Below, in pieces: positions 26,704 through 36,177 of a stretch of 64,000 nt of DNA. The notes under the pieces were generated by a model. It was not told the DNA's origin. It did not search any database and was given only the letters and a program-made list of their open reading frames with translations. Every line of letters begins with the position of its first letter. Position 1 is the first letter of the stretch. Position numbers and translations under genes: made by a program. This stretch comes from Mycetohabitans endofungorum. Lineage in GTDB: Bacteria > Pseudomonadota > Gammaproteobacteria > Burkholderiales > Burkholderiaceae. The stretch lies in assembly GCF_037477895.1 (NCBI RefSeq), contig NZ_CP132744.1, positions 744,001-808,000 of the forward strand. The letters are read 5' to 3'.

Positions 26704-27455
26704 CGCGCCCCCTTCGGGCGTTGCGTCTCGGCCTTGCCTGCCTCGGACCGTGTCTCGCCCCTGCCGTCGCGCGGCGGCAGGTAGTCGGCGAATTCGCGCA
26801 TCGGCAACCGGCCGGAAACCAGATCGTCGAACAATTGGCGCGAACGTCCGCGCAGATAAGGGGCCATCAGCGATACGATGTGTAGGCTCGCCTGATGCAA
26901 TTCGGCCCGGATCGCTTCCTGCTCGTTGTACTTGCGTGGGTTCATCACGAACTGGTACGACAGCCAATAGGTCGAGATCACGCCGATGTTGGTCGAGATC
27001 ACGCCGACCTCCTGGGGCGTCGCTTCCATCTCGCCGTCGGCAATCAATTGCTCGCACAACTGGCGCGCGAAATTGACTTTATGCGTGATGATCTGCTTGA
27101 AGTGCGTCTCCAGTGTGCGGTTGCGCGCCAGCAAATCGTTCAGGTCCCGATAGAGGAACCGGTACGTCCACAGAAAATCTGCCATGTAGGCCAGATAGGC
27201 CCACATCTCGTCGATTGTTGGACGATGGTCATCGGGAAAGCGCAATCGCTTGCCGATCTCTTGCTCGAACTGAGCGAAGATGCTGTTGATGATGTCGTCC
27301 TTGTTGCGGAAATGGTAGTACAGGTTTCCTGGACTGATTTCCATTTCCTCGGCGATCGTCGTCGTTGTGACGTTCGGCTCGCCGATCTCATTGAAGAGTC
27401 GCAACGACAGTTCGAGGATTCGGTCGCGGGTGCGACGGGGCGGTTTCGATTCCAT
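26700..27455 (-). CDS. TetR-family transcriptional regulator
   Basis: A 251-residue regulator. The N-terminal HTH is RDRILELSLRLFNEIGEPNV, then TTTTIAEEMEISPGNLYYHF (residues about 10-55). The rest is a long helical TetR_C-type domain with MADFLWTYRFLYRDLNDLLA and a charged tail. Long TetR proteins with this start are conserved in Burkholderiales next to central genes. It is co-transcribed with the LOG gene (ATGA overlap). Ligand unknown. The start at 27455 (MESKPPRRTRDRIL) was chosen over a 15-codon upstream extension. Confidence 0.9.
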   Translation of the reverse strand: MESKPPRRTRDRILELSLRLFNEIGEPNVTTTTIAEEMEISPGNLYYHFRNKDDIINSIFAQFEQEIGKRLRFPDDHRPTIDEMWAYLAYMADFLWTYRFLYRDLNDLLARNRTLETHFKQIITHKVNFARQLCEQLIADGEMEATPQEVGVISTNIGVISTYWLSYQFVMNPRKYNEQEAIRAELHQASLHIVSLMAPYLRGRSRQLFDDLVSGRLPMREFADYLPPRDGRGETRSEAGKAETQRPKGAR

Positions 27456-27997
27456 GGCGTCGGCTCTGTGCGCCGGAAACTCCGGCTGGTGGGCTCGCAC
27501 GGGCGAGATCGCCGGATTATAAACTGCCGTTTTCGCACTGAGGCGCAGGCTTTGTTGTATCGGACAGACTGATCGGCTTAGCAGACCTATGTAATAGATT
27601 CAGTGGAAGCATGCAGAGGTGCGAGCGGCGGCTCGGCGTTCCATGATCGGTCCGCTTCGGTGGCGTCCGGCAGCGGCGCGCCGGGCTGGGAGCGTTTAAT
27701 ATCGCGCACCAGAGAGCGGTATCGATGCATGCCGGAGTCGTCATCGACGTTGGCAACAGGCGGCGCGTTCGACGCGGACGGGGGCGCGAAGAGGCCGTCG
27801 GCGTGCCGGCCGGCTGGAGGTCACGCAGGGGACCGCCGTATGCGCCGGCTTGCTCTTTGCGCCGGTGTGCTTCAGGGGCTACGGGGGTAGGTTGGACACT
27901 TTGGTCCACGCTCGCGCAGTGTAATGGCCCGCATTGCACGATGCCGGCGTGAAACTGGCCGGCGTGAAACTGGCGCGACAGTTACAAGACGTTCTTA
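27456..27997. other. Spacer between the TetR and RDD genes
   Basis: No gene can be supported. The minus strand contains a protein-like stretch (SGMHRYRSLVRDIKRSQPGA, then LPDATEADRSWNAEPPLAPL) interrupted by stops; it could be a decayed gene, but no family was recognised. The part next to 27456 should hold the TetR promoter. A short direct repeat ccggcgtgaaactgg occurs twice in tandem near 27943-27973. Confidence 0.35.
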
Positions 27998-28501
27998 TTA
28001 CGGGGCAGCAACAATGCGGGTACCGGCCAGCCGGTCATGCAACCATTGCCGATCCGGATCCAGCCATTGCGTACTGGCCCATAGCGTTATCCACGCGGAC
28101 AGCGCGAGCAGCGTGTGCGGCACCGACCCTCCGAGCACCGAATGGAGCGCCAGCGGCGGCAGGAACCATAGCCAGGCAAGCACGTAGCGCAGCATTGCGC
28201 GCCCCAACCCGACCGGTGCGAGCGCGTGGTCAACGAGCCGCAGTCGCCAAGTTTTCATCGGCAATGTTTGGCCGCCATGGGTCCAAAACCAGACGAAATA
28301 CGCGCCGACGACGAGGGTGATCCAGCCAGCCAACAGATTGTGATGCGTTAATCCATCGCGTTGCTGGGTCAGCGCGCTGAATAGGTAGCCGGCAATAAAG
28401 ACGACGCCGAACAAAATGATGCCTTCGTAGAGCGCGCACAGCAGGCGGCGCCACAGGGATGGGGCGCGGCCACGAGGCACGTGTTCACGCGGTGGTTTCA
28501 C
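27998..28501 (-). CDS. RDD family membrane protein
   Basis: A 167-residue protein with three to four hydrophobic segments. SLWRRLLCALYEGIILFGVV is the Arg-containing first block, LPMKTWRLRLVD is the typical post-helix-2 motif, and QWLHDRLAGTRIV (the conserved DRLAGT end) closes the protein. The family is of uncertain function, possibly transport-related. The GTG start at 28501 overlaps the stop of the DUF3106 gene (GTGA), which makes it a better choice than the GTG eight codons upstream. Confidence 0.85.
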   Translation of the reverse strand: MKPPREHVPRGRAPSLWRRLLCALYEGIILFGVVFIAGYLFSALTQQRDGLTHHNLLAGWITLVVGAYFVWFWTHGGQTLPMKTWRLRLVDHALAPVGLGRAMLRYVLAWLWFLPPLALHSVLGGSVPHTLLALSAWITLWASTQWLDPDRQWLHDRLAGTRIVAAP

Positions 28502-29316
28502 TGCGCGTGATCGTTGAAGAACCACGGCACCGACTGCGCCGGCTTTTCCGGCTCGGTTTGTGAGCCGGCGGCCGGGGGAGATGTCAACGCAGCGGCCGAC
28601 GCCGACGGTGCCGGGTGGGTGCCGGGCGGCGTGCCCGGGCCAACTGGCGCCGTACTGGCCGAGGTGCCGGCGCGTGGTGCAGCCGCGGCGGCATCGGCGC
28701 GCTCGCGCGAGCGCTCGAGCTTGCCTAGGTCCTTGATTTCAGGCTTACCGCTTGGCGGCGCGCTGACTACGGTCGGGCGTCGTGCTTTCTCGGTGGCCGC
28801 CAGCTTGCGCTTTAATTCGTCGGGCAATTGCTGATAGGCGCTCCACGCCTTTTCGCGTGCCTGTACGGAGAGTTCCTTGGACAACTGGTAGTTCTCACGC
28901 GCGACGCGCCGCTGCTGTGGCGTCATGCGGATCCATTCGGCCATTCGTTGATGCAGTCGCTGTTGCTCTTCTGTGCGCATTTTTGGATATCTGGCTGCAA
29001 TTTTCAGCCATTTCCGCTTGCGCTCGGCGCTGAAATGATCCCATTGGGGGGCCAGCGGCGCTAGCGCGTCGCGCTGCGCCGCGGTAAGGCGGGCCCAGGA
29101 CAGTGGGTTGGCCGCATCGGCTGCCATGTCGGCAACGGCGGCGTGGCTTGCCACTGCTGCTACCCCGCTGCCGACCGGCGCTGGCGCGGCGTCAGACGGC
29201 AACGCGCGAGACGACGATGCTGGGTGAAAGCGCGGATAGGTTGCCATGAACGCGACAAATGCAGCCATCACACCCGCATAGACCATAGCCAAACCGCGCT
29301 TGTTACTCACCGACAT
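28498..29316 (-). CDS. DUF3106 domain protein
   Basis: A 272-residue protein with an N-terminal signal or anchor segment (GLAMVYAGVMAAFVAFMATY), then a DUF3106 region (about 75-175): LSWARLTAAQRDALAPLAPQW, AERKRKWLKIAARYPKM, RMAEWIRMTPQQRRVARENY. The repeated W..L...Q/R..A pattern resembles periplasmic Spy/CpxP-like helices. The C-terminal third is an Ala/Pro/Gly-rich linker. It belongs to the sigma factor operon, 17 bases after the DUF3619 gene, and overlaps the RDD gene. Its function is unknown. Confidence 0.85.
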   Translation of the reverse strand: MSVSNKRGLAMVYAGVMAAFVAFMATYPRFHPASSSRALPSDAAPAPVGSGVAAVASHAAVADMAADAANPLSWARLTAAQRDALAPLAPQWDHFSAERKRKWLKIAARYPKMRTEEQQRLHQRMAEWIRMTPQQRRVARENYQLSKELSVQAREKAWSAYQQLPDELKRKLAATEKARRPTVVSAPPSGKPEIKDLGKLERSRERADAAAAAPRAGTSASTAPVGPGTPPGTHPAPSASAAALTSPPAAGSQTEPEKPAQSVPWFFNDHAQ

Positions 29317-29333
29317 TGCTCCTAGTTAGCGTA

Positions 29334-29756
29334 TCAGTGCCCGTGCGACAGGTAGGCGTGAAAGCCGTGGTCCAAGTAGGCGGACAGCGGCAGCTCGTCG
29401 CTGAGCATGGCTGCGTCGATGGCGGCGATGTCGGCTAGGCGCTGCTGGTTTTCCCAGTCGCGGATCGCGGCGAGACCGCACACCAGCGCCAGTAGCGGCC
29501 AGACTAGGGCTAGGCGGCTCCAGCGGGCGCGCTTGCGTGCGCCGCTGGTGCTCGTTGGCACGTTGCCGGCGCCGGCCAGCGCCGGCAGGTAAACCGGCCG
29601 CGTGCGAGTATCGGGTTTCTTTCTCGCAAGCGCGGCCTGTCGCGCGGCCGCCAGCCGGTCAGTCGTCGCGCGTGGCAGGCGCGCTGCGCCCTCGTCGAGC
29701 GCTCGGCGTACTTTCAGTGCAAATTCGATTTCTTTTGTCTCAAGTGTACCGCTCAT
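29334..29756 (-). CDS. DUF3619 protein, possible anti-sigma factor
   Basis: A 140-residue protein. The cytoplasmic N-terminus has ETKEIEFALKVRRALDEGAA and a basic region (LAAARQAALARKKPD). A single membrane segment (SRLALVWPLLALVCGLAAI, about 88-106) follows, and then a short acidic periplasmic end (MLSDELPLSAYLDHGFHAYL). Its start overlaps the ECF sigma factor stop by 4 bases (ATGA). Sigma factor followed by a coupled single-span protein is the layout of ECF sigma/anti-sigma pairs, but no zinc-binding HxxxCxxC motif is present. The anti-sigma role is an inference from context. Confidence 0.8.
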   Translation of the reverse strand: MSGTLETKEIEFALKVRRALDEGAARLPRATTDRLAAARQAALARKKPDTRTRPVYLPALAGAGNVPTSTSGARKRARWSRLALVWPLLALVCGLAAIRDWENQQRLADIAAIDAAMLSDELPLSAYLDHGFHAYLSHGH

Positions 29757-30316
29757 AGTGTGATTCCTTTCGCCTTCAGCGCGACAGCCAGCGCATGCGT
29801 GGCCCGCGAGCAATGGGTCTTGACGCTGCCCTGCGAGCAGCCCATCGCGGCAGCGGTTTCGGCGACATCCATATCTTCCCAATAACGCATCAGAAACGCT
29901 TCACGTTGACGCGCGGGCAGTTTTTGGATCTCCTCGTCGATCAGCGCGAGCACTTGCTCCCGCTCGAGCCGGTCGGCGCTGTTCTCGACCGCGGTCGAAT
30001 TGTCCGAGGATTCGTAGGTTTCCAGCATGTCGAACTCGTCGTCATCGCCGTTGCCCAGCGACGAAAACAGGCTGACCCACGTGTTGCGCACCTTCTGGCG
30101 GCGAAAGAAATCGTGGGTCGCGTTCTGCAAAATGCGCTGGAACAGCAGCGGTAGCTCGGCCGCAGGCCGCTCGCCGTATTTCTCGGCGAGCTTGATCATC
30201 GCGTCCTGGACGACGTCCAGCGCGGCGTCGTCATCGCGCACCGCATACGCGACATGCTTAAATGCGCGCCTTTCGACGCCCGCCAGGAAATCGGCGAGTT
30301 CCTTGTCTGATGCCAT
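29753..30316 (-). CDS. ECF-type RNA polymerase sigma factor
   Basis: A 187-residue sigma-70 family protein. Region 2 is at about 12-80 (FKHVAYAVRDDDAALDVVQD, LLFQRILQNATHDFFRRQKV). Region 4 is at about 125-180 (KLPARQREAFLMRYWEDMDV, AETAAAMGCSQGSVKTHCSR). An acidic linker (DDDEFDMLETYESSDNS) lies between them. The start at 30316 (MASDKELADF) was chosen because the 49-codon upstream extension has no family match. First gene of the operon with DUF3619, DUF3106 and RDD proteins. RNA polymerase subunit for an envelope-type regulon is the likely role. Confidence 0.9.
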   Translation of the reverse strand: MASDKELADFLAGVERRAFKHVAYAVRDDDAALDVVQDAMIKLAEKYGERPAAELPLLFQRILQNATHDFFRRQKVRNTWVSLFSSLGNGDDDEFDMLETYESSDNSTAVENSADRLEREQVLALIDEEIQKLPARQREAFLMRYWEDMDVAETAAAMGCSQGSVKTHCSRATHALAVALKAKGITL

Positions 30317-30470
30317 CCTTGTGGAATTCGGCGCGACAGGTGACGCGTGACGCGCGGAAAGTGAATTGCCGGCTAGCTCGCGCCATCGGGGCGCGCCAAC
30401 CCAACAAAAACGTGAAAACCCGCGGATGCTAGCAAAAAAAAAGGCCCTGTGGGAAGCCGGCATTTTTTGC

Positions 30471-30499
30471 TTGACCCTTGTTGCGCGACTCGATATGGT
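30471..30499 (+). promoter_or_regulatory. Sigma-70 promoter of the ilvBHC operon
   Basis: TTGACC (30471-30476) and TATGGT (30494-30499) are separated by exactly 17 bases. Transcription would start near 30506, giving a leader of about 140 bases before ilvB. The leader ends with a T-rich run (about 30617-30622), but I see no strong stem directly before it. Confidence 0.65.
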
Positions 30500-30646
30500 A
30501 ATAGATTCGCAAGACGCTGTGATTGTCTCATTGAGGCGACGCTCACAAAGCTCGCATTCTCTCTAAGACGCGCCGCTTGAACCCGAGCCACAAGCCCGGT
30601 GGAGAGCCCCCGATCAATTTTTTGCCGAAAATTCGAAAGGTGAACG

Positions 30647-32416
30647 ATGAATATGCCAAGCGCGGAATGCTCCACGTCGGATCTCTCCCCCCCTGCTGAA
30701 ACCGAAACCGGCTCGATCGGCGCGACCGTGCTGATGCGCGCGCTCGCTGACGAAAACGTCGAATTCATTTGGGGATATCCGGGCGGCTCGGTACTCTACA
30801 TCTACGACGAACTGTACAAGCAGGACAAGATCCAGCACGTGCTGGTGCGCCACGAGCAAGCCGCGGTGCACGCCGCGGACGCCTACGCGCGCTCCACCGG
30901 CAACGTCGGCGTGTGCCTGGTAACCTCCGGGCCCGGTGTGACGAACGCGGTGACCGGCATCGCCACCGCATACATGGACTCGATTCCGCTGGTGATCATC
31001 AGCGGCCAGGTGCCGACGGCGGCGATTGGCCAGGACGCGTTCCAGGAATGTGACACGGTCGGGATTACGCGGCCGTGCGTGAAGCACAACTTCCTCGTGA
31101 AGGACGTGCACGAACTCGCCGCGACAGTGAAGAAGGCGTTCCACATTGCCCAGAGCGGCCGCCCCGGGCCGGTGCTGATCGACATCCCGAAGGATGTGTC
31201 GAAGGCGCCGTGCCACTACGAGCCGATCAAGCATATTGCGCTGCGCTCGTACAATCCGGTCACGAAGGGTCATTCAGGCCAGATCCGCAAGGCGGTCGCA
31301 CTGCTGCTGTCTGCGAAGCGCCCGTACATCTATACTGGCGGGGGGATCATCTTGGCCGAGGCTTCGCGCGAGTTGAACCAGTTCGCGGACCTGCTCGGCT
31401 ACCCGGTCACCAACACGCTGATGGGCCTGGGTGGCTATCGCGCGACGGATCGCAAGTTCCTTGGCATGCTCGGCATGCATGGCACGTACGAGGCCAACAT
31501 GGCGATGCAGCACTGCGACGTGCTGATTGCGATCGGTGCCCGCTTCGACGACCGCGTCATTGGCGACCCCACGCATTTCGCGAGTACGCCGCGCAAGATC
31601 ATCCATATCGACATCGACCCCTCATCGATTTCCAAGCGAGTGAAGGTCGACATCCCGATTGTGGGCGACGTGAAGGAAGTGCTCAAGGAATTGATCGAGC
31701 AGTTGCAGACCGCGCCGCACGGCCCGGACGATGCCGCATTGGACGCGTGGTGGCAGCAGATCGAGCAGTGGCGTGCCCGCGATTGCTTGAAGTACGACCG
31801 CGACAGCGAGATCATCAAGCCGCAGTACGTCATCGAGACGCTCCACGAGTTGACCGGCGGCAACGCGTTCGTGTGCTCGGACGTCGGTCAACATCAAATG
31901 TGGGCTGCGCAATTCTACCGCTTCGACAAGCCGCGCCGCTGGATCAATTCCGGGGGACTCGGGACGATGGGCTTCGGTCTGCCGGCTGCGATGGGCGTGA
32001 AGATGGCGCATCCGGACGCCGACGTAGTGTGCATCACCGGTGAGGGCTCGATCCAGATGTGCATCCAAGAGCTGTCCACATGCAAGCAGTATGAGACGCC
32101 GGTCAAGATCGTGTCGTTGAACAACCGCTACCTGGGCATGGTCCGTCAGTGGCAACAACTCGAGTATAACAAGCGCTATTCGCATTCGTACATGGACGCG
32201 CTGCCGGACTTCGTAAAGCTTGCTCAAGCGTATGGCCATGTTGGCCTGCGTATCGAGCGCAGGGCGGACGTCGAGCCGGCGTTGAAGGAGGCGTTGCGGC
32301 TCAAGGATCGTACCGTGTTTCTCGATTTCCAGACCGACCCGACCGAGAACGTCTGGCCGATGGTTCAGGCCGGTAAGGGCATCACTGAGATGCTGCTCGG
32401 CGCAGAGGACCTCTGA
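30647..32416 (+). CDS. ilvB: Acetolactate synthase large subunit
   Basis: A 589-residue thiamine diphosphate enzyme that condenses two pyruvates to acetolactate, or pyruvate with 2-oxobutyrate, in valine/leucine/isoleucine synthesis. The N-terminal TPP domain is [20 protein letters not shown], with the catalytic Glu in [16 protein letters not shown]. The central domain has [11 protein letters not shown], and the C-terminal TPP motif is [20 protein letters not shown]...[12 protein letters not shown]. The first 20 residues are a variable extension. Followed by the regulatory subunit after about 100 bases. Confidence 0.96.
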   Translation: MNMPSAECSTSDLSPPAETETGSIGATVLMRALADENVEFIWGYPGGSVLYIYDELYKQDKIQHVLVRHEQAAVHAADAYARSTGNVGVCLVTSGPGVTNAVTGIATAYMDSIPLVIISGQVPTAAIGQDAFQECDTVGITRPCVKHNFLVKDVHELAATVKKAFHIAQSGRPGPVLIDIPKDVSKAPCHYEPIKHIALRSYNPVTKGHSGQIRKAVALLLSAKRPYIYTGGGIILAEASRELNQFADLLGYPVTNTLMGLGGYRATDRKFLGMLGMHGTYEANMAMQHCDVLIAIGARFDDRVIGDPTHFASTPRKIIHIDIDPSSISKRVKVDIPIVGDVKEVLKELIEQLQTAPHGPDDAALDAWWQQIEQWRARDCLKYDRDSEIIKPQYVIETLHELTGGNAFVCSDVGQHQMWAAQFYRFDKPRRWINSGGLGTMGFGLPAAMGVKMAHPDADVVCITGEGSIQMCIQELSTCKQYETPVKIVSLNNRYLGMVRQWQQLEYNKRYSHSYMDALPDFVKLAQAYGHVGLRIERRADVEPALKEALRLKDRTVFLDFQTDPTENVWPMVQAGKGITEMLLGAEDL

Positions 32417-32519
32417 CGAAGCGCGCGTCGGCGCGCGCGAAGGCGGCGCTGCCCGCGACACGCGGCGTGCCGCGGGCAGCGCCGGGCGCAGGGACATCGA
32501 AACTGGAAAGAGAAACAAG

Positions 32520-33011
32520 ATGCGACACATTATTTCCGTGCTGCTGGAGAATGAACCCGGTGCGTTATCGCGCGTGGTCGGCCTGTTCTCGGCGCGTGGC
32601 TACAACATTGAGACCCTGACCGTCGCGCCGACCGAGGACCGCTCGCTGTCGCGCATGACGATCGTGACGATTGGCTCGAACGACGTGGTTGAACAGATCA
32701 CGAAGCATTTGAACCGCCTGATCGAGGTGGTGAAGGTGGTCGACCTGACCGAGGGCGCCCACATCGAGCGCGAACTGATGTTGATCAAGGTGCGGGCGGT
32801 CGGCAAGGAAAGGGAGGAGATGAAGAGGATGTCGGATATTTTCCGCGGCCGCATCATCGACGTCACCGAGAAGACCTACACGATCGAGTTGACCGGGGCC
32901 AGTGGCAAGCTCGACGCATTCATCGACGGGATCGACGCCACGGCGATCCTGGAGACGGTGCGCACTGGCGGCTCGGGCATCGGTCGCGGCGAGCGGATCT
33001 TGAAGGTTTGA
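32520..33011 (+). CDS. ilvH: Acetolactate synthase regulatory subunit
   Basis: A 163-residue small subunit. It has an N-terminal ACT domain (MRHIISVLLENEPGALSRVVG, then FSARGYNIETLTVAPTEDRS) that binds valine for feedback control, and a C-terminal ALS_ss domain (ELMLIKVRAVGKEREEM, FRGRIIDVTEKTYTIELTGA). The length matches the family. Between ilvB and ilvC in the usual Burkholderia order. Confidence 0.96.
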   Translation: MRHIISVLLENEPGALSRVVGLFSARGYNIETLTVAPTEDRSLSRMTIVTIGSNDVVEQITKHLNRLIEVVKVVDLTEGAHIERELMLIKVRAVGKEREEMKRMSDIFRGRIIDVTEKTYTIELTGASGKLDAFIDGIDATAILETVRTGGSGIGRGERILKV

Positions 33012-33063
33012 CCTGTTCTGGTGCCGCGGCGGGCAGCGCGGCATCGGGGGCAATGAACACTGA

Positions 33064-34110
<1,047 letters not shown>

Positions 34111-34149
34111 TCACGCGCTCGCACCACGCACGCGCCATCGCGCGTTCGA

Positions 34150-34185
34150 GCCGCCTGGGGCGTCATGCCCGGGCGGCTTTTCTTT
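34150..34185 (+). terminator. Rho-independent terminator after ilvC
   Basis: Stem GCCGCC-TGGG (34150 onward) pairs with CCCG-GGCGGC (ending 34177) around an 8-base loop, followed directly by TTTTCTTT. It closes the ilvBHC transcript before psd. Confidence 0.85.
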
Positions 34186-34263
34186 ATTCGCCCACAGGCC
34201 GCGGGCGTGACAGGCGGCCGGGGTTTGCTATCCTTCTATTTTCTTGGAACTGGCGTTGCCTAT

Positions 34264-34902
34264 ATGACTTATCCTCACCCGATCATTGCCCGCGAAGGTT
34301 GGCCTTTCATCGCTGCCGCGTTCGTCGTGACGCTGCTGATCCATGCATTCGTGGGCTTCGGCTGGGCGTGGCCTTTCTGGCTGCTGACACTATTTGTCGT
34401 GCAGTTCTTTCGCGATCCGCAGCGGCCGGTGCCGCAGCAGCCGAATGCCGTGTTGTGCCCGGCTGACGGACGGATCGTCGCGGTCGAGACTGCGCACGAT
34501 CCGTACGTGAACCGCGACGCGCTGAAGATCAGCGTGTTCATGAACGTGTTCAACGTTCATTCACAACGCTCGCCGGTTGACGGTGCGGTGACCCAGGTCG
34601 AATATTTTCCCGGCGCCTACCTGAATGCAGCAATCGACAAGGCGTCGCTGGAGAACGAGCGCAACGCGATCGTGCTGCAGACCGCGGACAATCACATTGT
34701 CACCTCGGTGCAGGTGGCCGGATTGATCGCTCGGCGCATCCTGTGCTACGTGCGCACCGGCGAGCCGCTCGCCCGCGGCCAGCGCTATGGCTTCATCCGC
34801 TTTGGCTCGCGCGTGGACGTCTATCTGCCGTTGGGCAGCAAGCCGCGGGTGTCGATCGGCGAGAAGGTACAGGCGTCGGCGACGATCCTGGCCGAGCTTT
34901 GA
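34264..34902 (+). CDS. psd: Phosphatidylserine decarboxylase proenzyme
   Basis: A 212-residue short-type Psd converting phosphatidylserine to phosphatidylethanolamine at the inner membrane. Two N-terminal hydrophobic segments ([37 protein letters not shown]) precede [29 protein letters not shown] and the self-cleavage site [11 protein letters not shown], where Gly-Ser cleavage leaves a pyruvoyl group. The start at 34264 (MTYPHPI) matches the family. Followed by pssA 19 bases downstream, so substrate producer and consumer are co-transcribed. Confidence 0.94.
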   Translation: MTYPHPIIAREGWPFIAAAFVVTLLIHAFVGFGWAWPFWLLTLFVVQFFRDPQRPVPQQPNAVLCPADGRIVAVETAHDPYVNRDALKISVFMNVFNVHSQRSPVDGAVTQVEYFPGAYLNAAIDKASLENERNAIVLQTADNHIVTSVQVAGLIARRILCYVRTGEPLARGQRYGFIRFGSRVDVYLPLGSKPRVSIGEKVQASATILAEL

Positions 34903-34921
34903 GCGGCGCAAGGAGGGCTTG

Positions 34922-35914
34922 ATGGCTGATTTCAAACCGCGACGCCCGCGTGCGGGCGGGCCGCGCCTGGCGCGGCCGTTCCGGCGCAACCGCACGGTGC
35001 AAGAGCAGATCGCGCGGCGCAGCCTGCGGGCCGCGCGCCAACAATTGCTACGCAAACGCAGCGTCTACCTGCTGCCCAATGCGTTCACAACCGCTGCATT
35101 GTTCTGCGGTTTCTTCGCCGTGGTACAGGCGATGAACGTGCGTTTTGAGATCGCCGCGATCGCCATCTTCGTCGCGATGGTGCTGGATGGCATGGACGGC
35201 CGCGTGGCACGCATGACGCATACACAAAGTGCGTTCGGCGAGCAGTTCGACAGCCTGTCGGACATGGTGTCGTTTGGTGTTGCGCCAGCGCTGGTGATGT
35301 ACGAGTGGGTGCTCAAGGATCTAGGTCGCTGGGGGTGGCTTGCCGCGTTCGTCTATTGCGCTGGCGCCGCGCTGCGCCTGGCACGCTTCAATACGAACAT
35401 CGGCGTGGTCGACAAGCGCTATTTTCAGGGCCTGCCGAGTCCGGCCGCTGCCGCGCTGGTGGCCGGCTTCGTGTGGCTGGCGACCGATAATCGGGTGCCG
35501 CTCAAGCTCGGCTGGCTGCCGTGGGTCGCATTTGGCCTGACGATCTATGCGGGCGTTACCATGGTCTCCAATGCGCCGTTCTACAGCGGCAAGGCGCTCG
35601 ACGTCCGGCATCGGGTGCCGTTTGCGGCGATCCTGCTGGTCGTAGTCGCCTTCGTACTTGTGTCGTCTGATCCGCCGCTGATGCTGTTCGGCCTGTTTGT
35701 ATTGTATGGTTTGTCCGGCTATGTGCTGTGGATGTGGCGCGCGATATCGCGCAAGCCCAATCCGGTCGCGTTGGGTGCTGTCAAGCCGGCCGCCCACGAG
35801 CCCATCACGGATAAGGCGTCGGACAGGGTACGCGCGGTGGAAAGATCTGCCACCCAGGAGCACATCGCAAACAAGGCGTTGGACAACGAGTGCCGCGCGG
35901 ACAAGCGGCCATAG
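34922..35914 (+). CDS. pssA: CDP-diacylglycerol-serine O-phosphatidyltransferase
   Basis: A 330-residue integral membrane CDP-alcohol phosphatidyltransferase. The signature DGxxARxxxxxxxxGxxxDxxxD is seen in DGRVARMTHTQSAFGEQFDSLSD (about residues 95-120). An Arg-rich N-terminus (about 45 residues) precedes YLLPNAFTTAALFCGFFAVV and six to eight membrane helices. The C-terminal 55 residues are charged and include a loose tandem repeat of about 20 residues (HEPITDKASDRVR, then QEHIANKALDNECR). It is preceded by an aaggaggg Shine-Dalgarno and co-transcribed with psd. Confidence 0.94.
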   Translation: MADFKPRRPRAGGPRLARPFRRNRTVQEQIARRSLRAARQQLLRKRSVYLLPNAFTTAALFCGFFAVVQAMNVRFEIAAIAIFVAMVLDGMDGRVARMTHTQSAFGEQFDSLSDMVSFGVAPALVMYEWVLKDLGRWGWLAAFVYCAGAALRLARFNTNIGVVDKRYFQGLPSPAAAALVAGFVWLATDNRVPLKLGWLPWVAFGLTIYAGVTMVSNAPFYSGKALDVRHRVPFAAILLVVVAFVLVSSDPPLMLFGLFVLYGLSGYVLWMWRAISRKPNPVALGAVKPAAHEPITDKASDRVRAVERSATQEHIANKALDNECRADKRP

Positions 35915-35950
35915 TCATCGACTATTGGCCAATGGCACGGTTAGGTTGCG

Positions 35951-35979
35951 TTGCACGTTGACCTAATTGACGCTATAGT
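35951..35979 (+). promoter_or_regulatory. Sigma-70 promoter of leuA
   Basis: TTGCAC (35951-35956) and TATAGT (35974-35979) with a 17-base spacer. Transcription should start at about 35986-35988, only a few bases before the leader ORF at 35993. Confidence 0.65.
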
Positions 35980-35992
35980 CGTCCGAATCAAT

Positions 35993-36070
35993 ATGGCTGC
36001 ACGGCTTCTACTATCTCTACCGGTCGGCGCGTTATCTCGCGCGCCGACGTCGGCGTGTCTATCGCGCTGA
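35993..36070 (+). promoter_or_regulatory. Leucine-rich leader ORF of leuA (candidate attenuator)
   Basis: A 25-codon ORF that begins [16 protein letters not shown] and ends ACLSR. Six codons are leucine (positions 5, 6, 7, 9, 14 and 23), written CTT, CTA, CTA, CTA, TTA and CTA. None is CTG, although CTG is the dominant Leu codon in the neighbouring genes, so ribosomes would be sensitive to charged tRNA-Leu for rare codons. A perfect 9-bp hairpin (36023-36031 with 36040-36048) lies inside the ORF. This is the layout of a leucine leader peptide regulating leuA. No T-tract terminator is seen, and the mRNA would be nearly leaderless if the promoter at 35951 is right, so the mechanism is open. Confidence 0.6.
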
Positions 36071-36177
36071 ATCGATTCTGCCTCCGCTTCGTCTCGCCTG
36101 TTCGCACCGGCGTCACCTGCGGTGTGCCGATAGAGGAGGTTGCCGCTTACCCCACTGATTCGAGTCCGGAGACTGAC

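Noticed and set aside
27603..27952. Plus-strand open frames between the TetR and RDD genes
   Set aside because: Composition-driven frames without start signals or recognisable products.
30495..30566. A 23-codon ORF in front of ilvB with several Val, Ile and Leu codons, as a possible ilv leader peptide
   Set aside because: Its ATG lies inside the -10 box of the best promoter (30471-30499), so the ORF would not be fully transcribed. A shorter GTG-started version from 30519 has no Shine-Dalgarno and no clear terminator follows.
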